A stretch of DNA of 64,000 nt, from assembly GCA_021809435.1 (NCBI GenBank), contig JAKBAD010000004.1, positions 1-64,000 on the forward strand, read 5' to 3'. Position 1 is the first letter of the stretch. Every line of letters starts with the position of its first letter. The notes beneath the pieces were generated by a model that was not told the DNA's origin, did not search any database, and saw only the letters and a list, made by a program, of their open reading frames with translations. A program made the position numbers and the translations under genes. Positions 38,018 through 46,070 of the stretch are shown in pieces. This stretch comes from Pseudomonadota bacterium (GTDB lineage: Bacteria > Pseudomonadota > Alphaproteobacteria > Acetobacterales > Acetobacteraceae).

Positions 38018-39525
38018 TACACCAGCGCCCGGCGTTTGGCCGGTATTGGCAGTTTATTGAAGCTGGGCACCCGCGTGCCGGTGATCTTGAACGCCCCCAC
38101 CGCCCCCGAGAGATTGTTGATCTCGGTTTTCAGCGAATGAACCGCGGCGTTGGTTTCTTCCACCATGGCGGCGTTTTGCTGCACCGACTGGTTCATTTGC
38201 CCCACCGCCTCGTTCACCTGCTCCAGCCCCGATGATTGGGTGCGCGCGGCCAGGGCGATGTTCGACACCAGCCCCTCGATCCGCCCGACATTGCCCCCGA
38301 TGGTATCGAGCGACTGGCGCGAGCGTTTCACCAGCTCCACGCCTTGCTCCACCTGCGCCCCCGAGGTGGAAATCAGCGCCTTGATGGCCTTGGCGGCATC
38401 CGCCGAGCGCTGGGCCAGGGCCCGCACCTCACTGGCCACCACCGCGAAGCCCCGCCCGGCATCGCCCGCGCGCGCGGCCTCCACCCCGGCATTGAGCGCG
38501 AGCAGGTTGGTCTGAAAGGCGATATCGTCGATCAACCCGATGATCTGACCGATCTCGCGTGACGAGGCTTCGATCTTGCCCATGGCGGCCCCGGCATCGC
38601 CCACCACGTTGCGCGACTGCACCGCGCCCTGGTTGGCGGCGGCCACCACATCGTTCACCTGGTGGGCGCCATCGGCGGTCTGGCGCACGGCATCCGAGAG
38701 TTCACCCAGCGCGGTGGTGGTTTGCAGCAGGCTGGCCGCCTGAATTTCGGTGCGGCGGGAGAGATCGTCCGAGGCCTGGGACAGCTCGTCGATGCTGTTA
38801 TCGATCACCCGCGCCGAGGCCTGGATGCTGGCCAGCGTGCCTGAGAGCTTTTCCAGCGCGGTGTTGAAATCCAGCCGCAGCTGGGCGTAGTCCGGCGGCA
38901 GGCTGTCACCGATGCGGTGGGTAAGGTCGCCGGCGGCCAGCGCGCTCATGGCCGCGCTCATGGCGCTCACCACGGCATCCGCCGAGCGGTGCATATGGTC
39001 CTCGGCCGCGCGCTTGGCCTCTTCCGAGGCGGCGATATAGGTGGAGATGGCGAGGTCCATATCCAGAAACGTGACCTTGACCAGCGCGGCGAGTTCGGCG
39101 GCGACCTGTTCCGCCGTCGCCGCCTGGCGAAAAAACCGCGATTTCGGCCAGCGCGTCGTCACCAGGGCGGTGATCAGATGGTCGAGGATGAAGGCGTAAC
39201 CGCCGATATACCAGCGCGGCTCCAGCCCGATCCGGGCATGCACCGTGCCCACATGATCGGCCGATTTGGCATAGGCCTCATCGAGACGGCCATTGGTGAT
39301 ATGGTCCCAGTGGCCGTGCTGTCGGCCCTTGGCGAATTTCACCGTCTCCTCATTATGAAAGAATCTGGCGACCTCCGGCACGGCGCGGATTTTTTGATAA
39401 AACGCCTCGAGCCCGGCGGGCAGCGCCTCCATGACGATGAATTTAATGCCGCGCAGGCGGGCGAGAACCGGGCTCGAGAGGCCCAGAAACTCCAGGCGTT
39501 CCGTCAGGGCTTTGATGTCGGGCAT
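38017..39525 (-). CDS. Globin-coupled chemoreceptor (soluble, HemAT-like)
   Basis: A 502-residue methyl-accepting protein with no membrane segment. Residues about 1-165 form a sensor globin: [21 protein letters not shown] and the proximal-histidine segment [23 protein letters not shown] are characteristic of globin-coupled sensors. A HAMP-like linker follows ([29 protein letters not shown]), then the signalling domain with the universal hairpin tip [51 protein letters not shown]. It likely binds heme and senses oxygen (or NO/CO), steering motility. No che genes are nearby. The C-terminal tail is basic and no clear CheR-binding pentapeptide is seen. Confidence 0.93.
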   Translation of the reverse strand: MPDIKALTERLEFLGLSSPVLARLRGIKFIVMEALPAGLEAFYQKIRAVPEVARFFHNEETVKFAKGRQHGHWDHITNGRLDEAYAKSADHVGTVHARIGLEPRWYIGGYAFILDHLITALVTTRWPKSRFFRQAATAEQVAAELAALVKVTFLDMDLAISTYIAASEEAKRAAEDHMHRSADAVVSAMSAAMSALAAGDLTHRIGDSLPPDYAQLRLDFNTALEKLSGTLASIQASARVIDNSIDELSQASDDLSRRTEIQAASLLQTTTALGELSDAVRQTADGAHQVNDVVAAANQGAVQSRNVVGDAGAAMGKIEASSREIGQIIGLIDDIAFQTNLLALNAGVEAARAGDAGRGFAVVASEVRALAQRSADAAKAIKALISTSGAQVEQGVELVKRSRQSLDTIGGNVGRIEGLVSNIALAARTQSSGLEQVNEAVGQMNQSVQQNAAMVEETNAAVHSLKTEINNLSGAVGAFKITGTRVPSFNKLPIPAKRRALV

Positions 39526-39667
39526 GAGACCTCGAAAAGGGGGCGGGGTACGCGCCCATTATTGGTCCATCCAGTTAAGTGCCGATTAAATCCGCGACAA
39601 TCGCGCCCCTGTCCGGCCATTACGCCGCCATGTCATGGGCAAATCACGGAATTTTCAGGAAGACACC

Positions 39668-39742
39668 TGGTAGCGGCGGGCGGATTTGAACCACCGACCA
39701 AGGGATTATGATTCCCCTGCTCTACCACTGAGCTACGCCGCC
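39668..39742 (-). tRNA. tRNA-Met (anticodon CAT)
   Basis: On the minus strand, a 75-nt cloverleaf with encoded CCA. Acceptor GGCGGCG pairs with CGCCGCT (G1-U72 wobble), D arm GCTC/GAGC, anticodon stem GGGGA/TCCCT around loop ATCATAA, and T arm GGTGG/CCGCC with TTCAAAT. The anticodon stem lacks the three G-C pairs of initiator tRNA and the 1-72 end is not initiator-like, so elongator Met is favoured. A lysidine-modified tRNA-Ile(CAT) cannot be excluded. Confidence 0.92.
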
Positions 39743-39995
39743 AAGGTGTGAGGCCAGCCGGTTACCCCGAAGCGGCGGATAAGTCAATCCAATGAAAACC
39801 GCCCCGCCACCCCTGTTCGCGCGCCGCCTTATTGCGGAGTGCCCGCCGACGCCCCATACAGCAGGGAAAATTTTCGCCGGGTGTCGATCGCCGTGCGGTT
39901 CCACCCCGTGTCATCCGGCGCTCGAGACCCAGGCCGACGATCAGGGGGATGGCAGTGCCGGACGATAAATTTTTGTTTCCATGGGTGGGGCGCTC
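39743..39995. other. Spacer between tRNA-Met and the Maf gene
   Basis: A 253-bp spacer without a convincing gene. The segment near 39955-39980 (GGACGATAAATTTTTGTTTCC) is AT-rich and is the most likely promoter area for the Maf gene. The other end must hold the tRNA promoter on the minus strand; no clear hexamers are seen. Confidence 0.4.
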
Positions 39996-40577
39996 ATGCT
40001 GATTCTGGCCAGTACCTCGCGCACCCGTCAGGATATGCTGCGCGCCGCCGGGCTCAGCTTCACAGCCCTGCCCTCTTGCGTTGACGAAGCAGCCCTCAAG
40101 GCCGGCTTTTCCGGCCCGCCCGCGCAGCTTGCCCAGGCGCTGGCCCGCGCCAAGGCGCTGGCCGTGGCGGGCGCTCATCCCGGCGCGCTCACGCTCGGCG
40201 CCGACCAGCTGCTGGTGCAAGACGGGCGCGTGTTCGACAAGCCCACCTCCCTGGACGAAGCCGCGCGTCACTTGCGGGTCTTCTCGGGTTGTTCTCACCA
40301 GCTCGTCACCGCCGCTTGCCTCTATCGGGGGGATGAGCTGGTCTGGTCGGGCACCGAGGTGGCGACTTTGCATGTCCGCCCGCTCTCTGAGTCCTTCATC
40401 GCCCGCTATCTGGCCGCCGAGGGCGAGGCGGTGCTGGCCTCCGTCGGCGCCTACCGGCTCGAGGGGCTGGGCGCGCAGCTCTTCTCGCGCCTCGAGGGCG
40501 ACCATTTCACCATTCTCGGCCTGCCGCTTTTACCCGTGCTCGCGGCTTTGCGCGCGGCGGGCGCGCTGGCGGCGTAG
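39996..40577 (+). CDS. Maf family nucleotide pyrophosphatase
   Basis: A 193-residue protein of the Maf/Ham1-like group that hydrolyses non-canonical or normal NTPs (dTTP, UTP or modified bases, depending on subtype). The N-terminus MLILASTSRTRQDMLRAAGL carries the ASxSxxR motif. The central TLGADQLLVQDGRVFDKP has the catalytic acid, and HLRVFSGCSHQLVTA corresponds to the conserved SG-x-H region. It starts at ATG 39996; an earlier ATG at 39981 is less family-like. The last 71 bp overlap, antisense, the end of the HTH regulator gene. Confidence 0.88.
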   Translation: MLILASTSRTRQDMLRAAGLSFTALPSCVDEAALKAGFSGPPAQLAQALARAKALAVAGAHPGALTLGADQLLVQDGRVFDKPTSLDEAARHLRVFSGCSHQLVTAACLYRGDELVWSGTEVATLHVRPLSESFIARYLAAEGEAVLASVGAYRLEGLGAQLFSRLEGDHFTILGLPLLPVLAALRAAGALAA

Positions 40578-40932
40578 GGCTCGCGCCATCGAGCAGGGCG
40601 TTGATCGCCGCCACCGTCTCGGGAGCGAGGTGGCGCAGCTCGCGGGTGATGCGGTTGGCCAGCGCGGTCTGCGCCGGGGTCAGCCCGCCGGCATGGAGCT
40701 TGAGCCGGGGGCGCGAGAGTTTGGCGAGCGCCGTCAGCTCATCGGCATCATCCCAGATCAGCCCGAAATACTGGCAGATCTGGTGGATGAGCCCGGCCGT
40801 CGGCGCGCCCCGCCGGCCATGCTCGAGCGCCGAGAGATAGGCCGCCGAAACCTCCAGAACAGCCGCCATGTCGCGCTGCGTCACGCCTTTTGCGGCGCGC
40901 AGCTGGCGCAATTTCTCGCCAAAGGGGGTCAT
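40507..40932 (-). CDS. XRE-family HTH regulator
   Basis: A 141-residue protein with an N-terminal helix-turn-helix (FGEKLRQLRAAKGVTQRDMAAVLEVSAAYLSALEHGRRG, about residues 4-42). A helical segment follows, then a Pro/Ala/Lys/Arg-rich basic tail. HTH proteins of this type commonly sit beside Smr-domain genes in alphaproteobacteria. The start overlaps the Smr gene stop in ATGA, and the 3' end runs 71 bp antisense into the maf gene. Targets are unknown. Confidence 0.85.
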   Translation of the reverse strand: MTPFGEKLRQLRAAKGVTQRDMAAVLEVSAAYLSALEHGRRGAPTAGLIHQICQYFGLIWDDADELTALAKLSRPRLKLHAGGLTPAQTALANRITRELRHLAPETVAAINALLDGASPTPPARPPRAKPRARVKAAGREW

Positions 40933-41450
40933 GCGCGGATTCGCCGCAGCAGCACGCGCACGGCGCCCCGGTTGCGCGCATGGGGGTGGGAGATGGCCAA
41001 TATCAGCGGCCGCAAGCCGGGCGCGTTCAGCCAGTGCGGCAGCTCGCGGGCAATCACCTCGCCCTGACCGGTGATGATCTCGACACAGCGCATATGCAGG
41101 CCGTGAGCGGTTTCGAGAAACTGCCGCACCTCCGTGTGGGCGCGGGTGGCGGTGTGGCCGTGCAGATCGAGCCTGGCCTCGGCGCGGATTTTCTGGGCCC
41201 GGAATTTCGCCCAGGTCGATTTATCCAGCCCCGCCGGCGCGGCGTCTGGCGCCAGCGGCAGCGGCGCGCGGGCCAGCTTCACCCGCGGCTCGGGTGGGTG
41301 GGCGCGGGTGGGCGCGGGGGGCACGGGTGGCGGCTCGGGCGGGGGCGGCAGCAGGCGGGCGCGGCCGGGCATCAGGCGCGTGAGCGTGCGCCCATAGGCC
41401 GCCCACAGCGCCTGATCTTCCGCGCTCAGCTCGCGTTTACGCCGGCTCAA
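40929..41450 (-). CDS. Smr-domain protein (DUF/MutS2-like nuclease domain)
   Basis: A 173-residue protein. The first half is a low-complexity Pro/Ala-rich linker (about residues 20-60). The C-terminal Smr domain begins ARLDLHGHTATRAHTEVRQFLETAHGLHMRCVEIITGQG, with the LDLHG and TGxG-type motifs, and ends PLILAISHPHARNRGAVRVLLRR. Smr domains have nicking or RNA-endonuclease activity and act in recombination control or ribosome rescue. The TTG start overlaps the DUF1192 stop (TTGA), so it is probably translationally coupled. Confidence 0.88.
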   Translation of the reverse strand: MSRRKRELSAEDQALWAAYGRTLTRLMPGRARLLPPPPEPPPVPPAPTRAHPPEPRVKLARAPLPLAPDAAPAGLDKSTWAKFRAQKIRAEARLDLHGHTATRAHTEVRQFLETAHGLHMRCVEIITGQGEVIARELPHWLNAPGLRPLILAISHPHARNRGAVRVLLRRIRA

Positions 41451-41650
41451 GCCTGATCCGGCGTTTTAAAAAACAGCGCGGCGGCGGCCTTGTGGGCATC
41501 GAGGCGCGACATCGCCTCGCGCGCGCGGCCGATTTCGGCCTCCAGCGCGGCGATATAGGCGCTCAGTTCCGCCGCGCCCAGCCCGTCGAGTTTGGCGGGC
41601 GTGAACAGGGGGGCGGGCTTGCGTGGCAGCTCTTCATCAGAAAATATCAT
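41447..41650 (-). CDS. DUF1192 small protein
   Basis: A 67-residue acidic protein. MIFSDEELPRKP, then LDGLGAAELSAYIAALEAEIGRAREAM, is the usual DUF1192 pattern: a short N-terminal segment followed by a coiled-coil-like helix. The function is unknown. The ATG at 41650 matches the family start; the frame upstream to 41710 was rejected. It is the first gene of the DUF1192-Smr-HTH operon and is divergent from the TrcR gene. Confidence 0.8.
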   Translation of the reverse strand: MIFSDEELPRKPAPLFTPAKLDGLGAAELSAYIAALEAEIGRAREAMSRLDAHKAAAALFFKTPDQA

Positions 41651-41776
41651 TGAACGATCTTGACCAAAGGGTGGCGCGGGCCCCATACCCCGCCCAAGTT
41701 GAACTTGCACCCGGCAAGCGGATAGTCGTGTCCGCCGCGGGCCGCCCGGCCCGAGACGCTAAAAGGTTTATATTCC

Positions 41777-42355
41777 ATGTCCCTGCCTCTGATGCCCAAA
41801 GCTACCGCAGTCTGGCTGATTGACAAGACCGGCCTGACCTTCGACCAGATCGCCGCGTTTTGCGGCATGCACCCCCTCGAAGTCCAGGCCATTGCCGATG
41901 GCGAGGTCGCCCAGGGCATCAACGGCTATGACCCCGTGGCCAACAAGCAGGTCTCGGCCGAGGATATCGTCCGCTGCGAGGCCAACCCCGCCCTGCGCCT
42001 GAAGCTGCTGCCCCAGCCCGAAATGCAGGGCAAGAAGCCCAAGGGCGGGCGCTATACCCCCGTGGCCAAGCGCAATGACCGTCCCGACGCCATTGCCTTC
42101 CTGCTGCGCAGCTATCCCCAGCTCTCCGATGCCCAGATCATCAAGCTGCTCGGCACCACCAAGGACACGATCCAGAAAATCCGTGACCGCTCACACTGGA
42201 ACGCCGCCAACATCAAGCCGCGCGACCCGGTGATCCTCGGCCTGTGCAAACAATCCGACCTCAACGACGCGGTGGCCGCCGCCAATGAGCGCGTCACCCG
42301 CGAGGGCGGCGCCGTGCCCCCCGCGCCCGAGGCAGAACCCACCGACGAGGCATAA
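41777..42355 (+). CDS. DUF1013 protein, TrcR-type transcription cofactor
   Basis: A 192-residue alphaproteobacterium-specific protein. It opens with MPKATAVWLIDKTGLTFDQIAAFCGMHPLEVQAIADGE and has a second HTH-like repeat LSDAQIIKLLGTTKDTIQKIRDRSHWNAANIKPRDPV. In Caulobacter the DUF1013 protein TrcR is known to track with RNA polymerase and affect cell-cycle transcription. The high conservation of the two HTH-like blocks makes the family assignment secure; the role here is by homology. A strong terminator follows. It is divergent from the DUF1192 operon across 126 bp. Confidence 0.9.
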   Translation: MSLPLMPKATAVWLIDKTGLTFDQIAAFCGMHPLEVQAIADGEVAQGINGYDPVANKQVSAEDIVRCEANPALRLKLLPQPEMQGKKPKGGRYTPVAKRNDRPDAIAFLLRSYPQLSDAQIIKLLGTTKDTIQKIRDRSHWNAANIKPRDPVILGLCKQSDLNDAVAAANERVTREGGAVPPAPEAEPTDEA

Positions 42356-42366
42356 GCCACCCAACC

Positions 42367-42395
42367 AAAGGGGGCCATCGGGCCCCCTTTTTTCA
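42367..42395 (+). terminator. Terminator of the DUF1013 gene
   Basis: Stem AAAGGGGGCC/GGCCCCCTTT with a short ATCG loop and TTTTTT, starting 12 bp after the stop codon. Confidence 0.93.
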
Positions 42396-42428
42396 TCTCC
42401 TCATATCTGGTTTCAGCGTGGCGGGCGC

Positions 42429-42596
42429 TCAGGCACTGCCCAGCCGCTCCATTTCCTCTTTCAGCCGCAATTTTTCGCGTTTCAGGCGGGTCAGCGCTTC
42501 CACGTCCGGGCTCGGCCGGCGGTCCTCATCCGCGATCCGGCTTTCCAGGCTGGCATGGCGTCCCTTCAAAACCTCGAGATGCGATTGCAGGCTCAT
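42429..42596 (-). CDS. YdcH/DUF465-like small coiled-coil protein (first copy)
   Basis: A 55-residue highly charged protein encoded on the minus strand: it begins MSLQSHLEVLKGRHASLE and ends with LKREKLRLKEEMERLGSA. The LEALxxRHxxLExxI then LKRxKLxLKxE pattern is the DUF465/YdcH hallmark. AAGGAG lies 5 bp before the ATG, an excellent ribosome site. The function of this family is unknown. A second family member (42928-43131) is divergent from it across a 331-bp spacer full of inverted repeats. Confidence 0.85.
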   Translation of the reverse strand: MSLQSHLEVLKGRHASLESRIADEDRRPSPDVEALTRLKREKLRLKEEMERLGSA

Positions 42597-42756
42597 GGTA
42601 TCTCCTTAAGGGTATGAGTTCACGGCGCACACGCGCCGTCCGGGCTGCCCCTTGGCGGGCTTGGGCCCGGAAGGTCAGGCTAATCCGGCGCCACGGAATT
42701 GTCACATGAAAAAATATGCCCGCCGGGCCCGCGCGCCATGTGCCGCGCGTGTCCCG

Positions 42757-42783
42757 ATTCTGAAATCCGTTGGATTTCAGGAT
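42757..42783. repeat. Hairpin CTGAAATCC-GTT-GGATTTCAG
   Basis: A perfect 9-bp inverted repeat at 42760-42768/42772-42780 with a 3-nt loop, extendable outwards by three further pairs including one G-U. Confidence 0.85.
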
Positions 42784-42826
42784 CATAGTGGACGCTAGCA
42801 AAATCAATAAGCTAGTGTGATTCAGC

Positions 42827-42865
42827 TTCTGAAATTCGCGATATGGAATATCACGAATTTCAGAA
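42827..42865. repeat. Long hairpin TTCTGAAATTCG...CGAATTTCAGAA
   Basis: Outer 12-bp perfect arms, one C/A mismatch, inner 5-bp arms GATAT/ATATC and a GGA loop: 17 of 18 positions pair. The outer arms share the CTGAAAT core with the hairpin at 42757-42783. Confidence 0.88.
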
Positions 42866-42927
42866 CCATCACATCAGGGGCCAAAATTCCGGTTTCAGGA
42901 TGGAGGATTTCGCTCTAAAGCTCTGCC

Positions 42928-43131
42928 ATGCTGACCGACAAAGATAATCTGCTGCGCCGGCTGCACCAGCTTCGCAGCGAACACCGGGACCTCGATACCG
43001 TCATCACCCGGTTGCCCGAGCAGGGGCCGGTCGACCAGCTCCAGCTTCAGCGCCTCAAGAAGCGCAAGCTCGGCCTGAAAGATGAAATCTCCCGGCTCGA
43101 AAGCCTCCTGATCCCGGACCGCACGGCATGA
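42928..43131 (+). CDS. YdcH/DUF465-like small coiled-coil protein (second copy)
   Basis: A 67-residue protein, [26 protein letters not shown] and then [20 protein letters not shown], a clear DUF465/YdcH pattern. It begins at ATG 42928 in the order repeat region, YdcH, purE, purK, and its stop overlaps the purE ATG, so it is translationally coupled to purine synthesis genes. YdcH-purE adjacency is frequent in alphaproteobacteria. The function is unknown. Confidence 0.88.
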   Translation: MLTDKDNLLRRLHQLRSEHRDLDTVITRLPEQGPVDQLQLQRLKKRKLGLKDEISRLESLLIPDRTA

Positions 43132-43610
43132 CCTCACCACAAATCGGCATCATCATGGGCAGCCGCTCCGACTGGCCCACCCTCTCGCACGCGGCCGAGG
43201 TGCTCGATCAACTGGGCGTGCCCTACGAGGCCAAGGTGGTCTCGGCCCACCGCACGCCCCGCCGGCTCTACGATTACGCCACCAGCGCCGAGGCGCGGGG
43301 GCTCAAAATCATCATCGCCGGCGCTGGCGGCGCGGCGCATCTGCCCGGCATGGCGGCCAGCATGACCAACCTGCCCGTGCTCGGCGTGCCCGTGGCCGTC
43401 ACCGCCCTGCAGGGGCAGGACGCGCTTTATTCCATCGTGCAAATGCCGGGCGGCATTCCGGTCGGCACGCTGGCCATCGGCAAGCCGGGCGCCATCAATG
43501 CCGGCATTTTGGCCGCCTCCATCCTGGCGCTTTCCGATTCCGCCCTGCGCGCGCGCCTGGCCGAGTTCCGCCAGGCCCAGACTGAGTCAGTGCCGGAGAG
43601 CGTGGAATGA
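43128..43610 (+). CDS. purE: N5-carboxyaminoimidazole ribonucleotide mutase
   Basis: A 160-residue purine-biosynthesis enzyme that converts N5-CAIR to CAIR. The phosphate/substrate-binding [31 protein letters not shown] with the catalytic His, and [15 protein letters not shown] are all present, and [16 protein letters not shown] completes the signature. It overlaps purK by four bases (ATGA), the usual purE-purK pair. Confidence 0.97.
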   Translation: MTSPQIGIIMGSRSDWPTLSHAAEVLDQLGVPYEAKVVSAHRTPRRLYDYATSAEARGLKIIIAGAGGAAHLPGMAASMTNLPVLGVPVAVTALQGQDALYSIVQMPGGIPVGTLAIGKPGAINAGILAASILALSDSALRARLAEFRQAQTESVPESVE

Positions 43611-44731
43611 GCCTGGCGCCTGGTTCGGTCATTGGCATCATTGGCGGCGGGCAGCTGGGGCGCATGTCGGCCCAGGCGGCGGCGCGGTTGGGCTATCTCG
43701 TGCATGTATTCTCGCCCGAGGCCAGCGGCCCCGCCGCCCAGGTCTCGGCGCGCGCCACCGTCGCGGCTTACGATGACCTCGCCGCCCTGCACCGTTTCGC
43801 CGAGGATGTCGATGTGGTGACGTTCGAGTTCGAAAACCTGCCCGCCCCCTCGCTCGAACTGCTCGCGCGTTTGAAGCCCGTGCGGCCGGGGGCCAAAATC
43901 CTGGCCATCAGCCAGGACCGGGTGCTGGAGAAAACCTTCCTCAACGAGGCGGGCGTCGCCACCGCCCCCTGGGCGCGGGTGGAAACCCTGGCCGAGCTGG
44001 AAGCGGCCGTGGCCAAATTCGGTCTGCCCGCCGTGCTCAAAACCACCCGCCTGGGCTATGACGGCAAGGGTCAGGCTTTGCTGCGCGGCCCCGAAGACCT
44101 CGCCCCCGCCTTTGAACGCCTGCACCCCAAGCCGCTGATCCTCGAAGGCTTCGTCGATTTCGGCGCCGAGTTGTCGGTGATGGTGGCGCGCGGTGTAAAT
44201 GGCGAGGTGGTCTCATTCGACCCGGTCGAGAACCGCCACAAGCACCATATCCTCGACCTCACCCTCGCCCCCGCCCCCTATCAGCCGGAGATTCTGGCCG
44301 AAGCCACCGCGCTGGCCCGCCGCATCGCCGAGCGGCTGGAGCTGGTGGGGCTGTTGGGCGTCGAGATGTTCCTGCGTGCCGATGGCCACGTGGTGGTCAA
44401 TGAAATCGCCCCCCGCCCGCATAATTCCGGCCACTGGACCATGGATGCCTGCCCCTGCGGCCAGTTCGAGATGCATATCCGCGCGGTGGCCGGCCTGCCG
44501 CTGCCCCCCGCCACCCGCCACGCCGACGCGGTGATGAAAAACCTCATCGGCCCCGCTGACATGGCCACCTGGCCGCAAATCCTCGCCACCCCCGGGCTCA
44601 TCCCCCACCATTACGGCAAATGGGAAGCCAGGGAGGGCCGCAAGATGGGCCATGTCAACCGCCTGTTCCCCAAGGGCGCGCTGCCCGGCGAATTCGGCAT
44701 CGAGGCGGCGCTGCGCGTGCGCGAGGGCTGA
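43607..44731 (+). CDS. purK: N5-carboxyaminoimidazole ribonucleotide synthase
   Basis: A 374-residue ATP-grasp ligase that carboxylates AIR with bicarbonate and ATP. It has the N-terminal [21 protein letters not shown], the ATP-grasp [26 protein letters not shown], and C-terminal [20 protein letters not shown]. It follows purE in one operon. A G/C-rich hairpin (CCGCCCGC/GCGGGCGG, about 44752-44772) without a U-tract follows the stop. Confidence 0.96.
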   Translation: MSLAPGSVIGIIGGGQLGRMSAQAAARLGYLVHVFSPEASGPAAQVSARATVAAYDDLAALHRFAEDVDVVTFEFENLPAPSLELLARLKPVRPGAKILAISQDRVLEKTFLNEAGVATAPWARVETLAELEAAVAKFGLPAVLKTTRLGYDGKGQALLRGPEDLAPAFERLHPKPLILEGFVDFGAELSVMVARGVNGEVVSFDPVENRHKHHILDLTLAPAPYQPEILAEATALARRIAERLELVGLLGVEMFLRADGHVVVNEIAPRPHNSGHWTMDACPCGQFEMHIRAVAGLPLPPATRHADAVMKNLIGPADMATWPQILATPGLIPHHYGKWEAREGRKMGHVNRLFPKGALPGEFGIEAALRVREG

Positions 44732-44831
44732 ATCCTGGTCACGCCGCCCGCCGTTGCGGGCGGGCGGTTCTCCGGTTAAGCACAAGGCCAGGGCCGCCTC
44801 CGGCCAGACTAACATTTCAGGGGTTTTTGCC

Positions 44832-46070
44832 TTGTCACACCGCGCTCACTGGCTTGCCGCCGCCTCTTTGTTGCTGCTCTCGGGGTGCGGGGTCGGCCGC
44901 ACGGTCAGCCATGAATTGCTGGGCACCGATACGGCCGCCGCCACCGCCCCCGCGCAATTTGGCTATGCCGTGGCCGATGAACCCCAGGCCGCGCTCATTG
45001 CCCGCCAAATTCTAAACCAGGGCGGCAACGCCGCCGATGCCGCCGCCGCCGAAGGCTTCGCGCTCAGCGTCACCCTGCCCTCGCGCGCCGCGCTGGGCGG
45101 TGGCGGCGCCTGTTTGGTGATGATGCCCGGCGCCGATGGCAAGCTGGCCGCGCCGGTCGAGCTCAATTTCACCGCCCCCGCCCCGGCGGTGAGCGCGGGT
45201 GACCGCCCGGCCGCCGTGCCCGCCATGGCGCGCGGGCTGTTGGCGCTGCAGGCGGTTTATGGCCGGTTGCCCGCGGCCTCCGTCATCGTGCCGGCCGAGC
45301 GGCTGGCCGGCGGCGGCGCGCAAGTCTCGCCCGCCCTGGCCGCCGATCTCGCGGTGGTGGGCCCTGCCCTGGCCGCCGACCCCGCCACCGCCGCCGTGTT
45401 CGCCCCCCATGGCGCGCCGCTCCAGCCCGGGCAGGATTTCACCCAGCCCGACCTCGCCGCCACGCTCGAGGTGCTGCGTACCCAGGGCGTTGCCGGGTTT
45501 TACAGCGGGCCGTTCGCGGCCAGGCTGGCCCAGGCCGCCACCCAGGCCGGCGGCGGGTTCACCACCGCCGATCTGGCCCACGCCCTGCCCCACATCCAGC
45601 CCGCGCAAACCGCCGCCCAGGGCGGCTACATGGTCGCCGCCCTGCCGCAAACCGCCTCGGGCGTCGAGGCGCTGCCCGCCTCCACCGGCTTCATCGCGGT
45701 CGATAAGACCGGCGGCACGGTGGCCTGCGCCACCTCGCTCAACAACCTGTTCGGCACCGGGCGCATCGCGCCGGGCACGGGTATTTTGCTGGCCGCCTCG
45801 CCCGCGCATTTCCCCACCCCCGACCTCGCCGCCGAAATCGCCTACGCGGATGGCCGCTTCCGCGCCGCCACCACCGGCACCGGCCAGCAAGAAGCCTACG
45901 CCGCCGCCGCCGACGGCATGCAGGCCGCGCTCACCGGCCAGCCCGCGGAGGCGCCTGAACCCGGCCGCACCAACCTCGTCTCCTGCCCCAAGGGCGTGCC
46001 GGGCGGCGAGGCCAGCTGCACCGCCAGCGCCGACCCGCGCGGCCAAGGTCTGGCCATCGGCGGGCGCTGA
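44832..46070 (+). CDS. Shortened gamma-glutamyltransferase-like lipoprotein
   Basis: A 412-residue exported lipoprotein starting at TTG 44832 (AGGGG 9 bp upstream). The signal peptide ends in the lipobox LLSGC. The GGT fold is indicated by VADEPQAALIARQILNQGGNAADAAAAEGFALSV and LPSRAALGGGGACLV, and by the small-subunit region VDKTGGTVACATSLNNLFGTGRIAPGTGILLAASP. Full GGTs have about 550-580 residues; both halves are reduced here. At the self-cleavage site the E. coli T391-T-H-Y reads S284-T-G-F, so the catalytic threonine is replaced by serine and the histidine is lost. It is probably a non-classical or inactive GGT relative. Its stop shares one base with the aminotransferase start. Confidence 0.75.
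   Translation: MSHRAHWLAAASLLLLSGCGVGRTVSHELLGTDTAAATAPAQFGYAVADEPQAALIARQILNQGGNAADAAAAEGFALSVTLPSRAALGGGGACLVMMPGADGKLAAPVELNFTAPAPAVSAGDRPAAVPAMARGLLALQAVYGRLPAASVIVPAERLAGGGAQVSPALAADLAVVGPALAADPATAAVFAPHGAPLQPGQDFTQPDLAATLEVLRTQGVAGFYSGPFAARLAQAATQAGGGFTTADLAHALPHIQPAQTAAQGGYMVAALPQTASGVEALPASTGFIAVDKTGGTVACATSLNNLFGTGRIAPGTGILLAASPAHFPTPDLAAEIAYADGRFRAATTGTGQQEAYAAAADGMQAALTGQPAEAPEPGRTNLVSCPKGVPGGEASCTASADPRGQGLAIGGR

Larger units (their letters stand above)
42597..42927. other. 331-bp AT-rich spacer with clustered inverted repeats between two YdcH genes
   Basis: No gene is seen. Within 42757-42898 the motif CTGAAA/TTTCAG occurs five times (42760, 42775, 42829, 42858, 42893) in alternating orientation, forming two hairpins. 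A further CTAGC/GCTAG pair spans 42795-42815. The segment from about 42750 to 42920 is clearly more AT-rich than the genome. Confidence 0.7.

Noticed and set aside
39668-39742. Initiator tRNA-Met
   Set aside because: The anticodon stem GGGGA/TCCCT lacks the three consecutive G-C pairs next to the loop that mark initiator tRNA, and position 1-72 is G-U rather than the unpaired initiator end.
42757-42865. CRISPR-like repeat array
   Set aside because: The TTTCAG motifs alternate in orientation, have unequal spacing and no constant-length spacers, and no cas gene is present.
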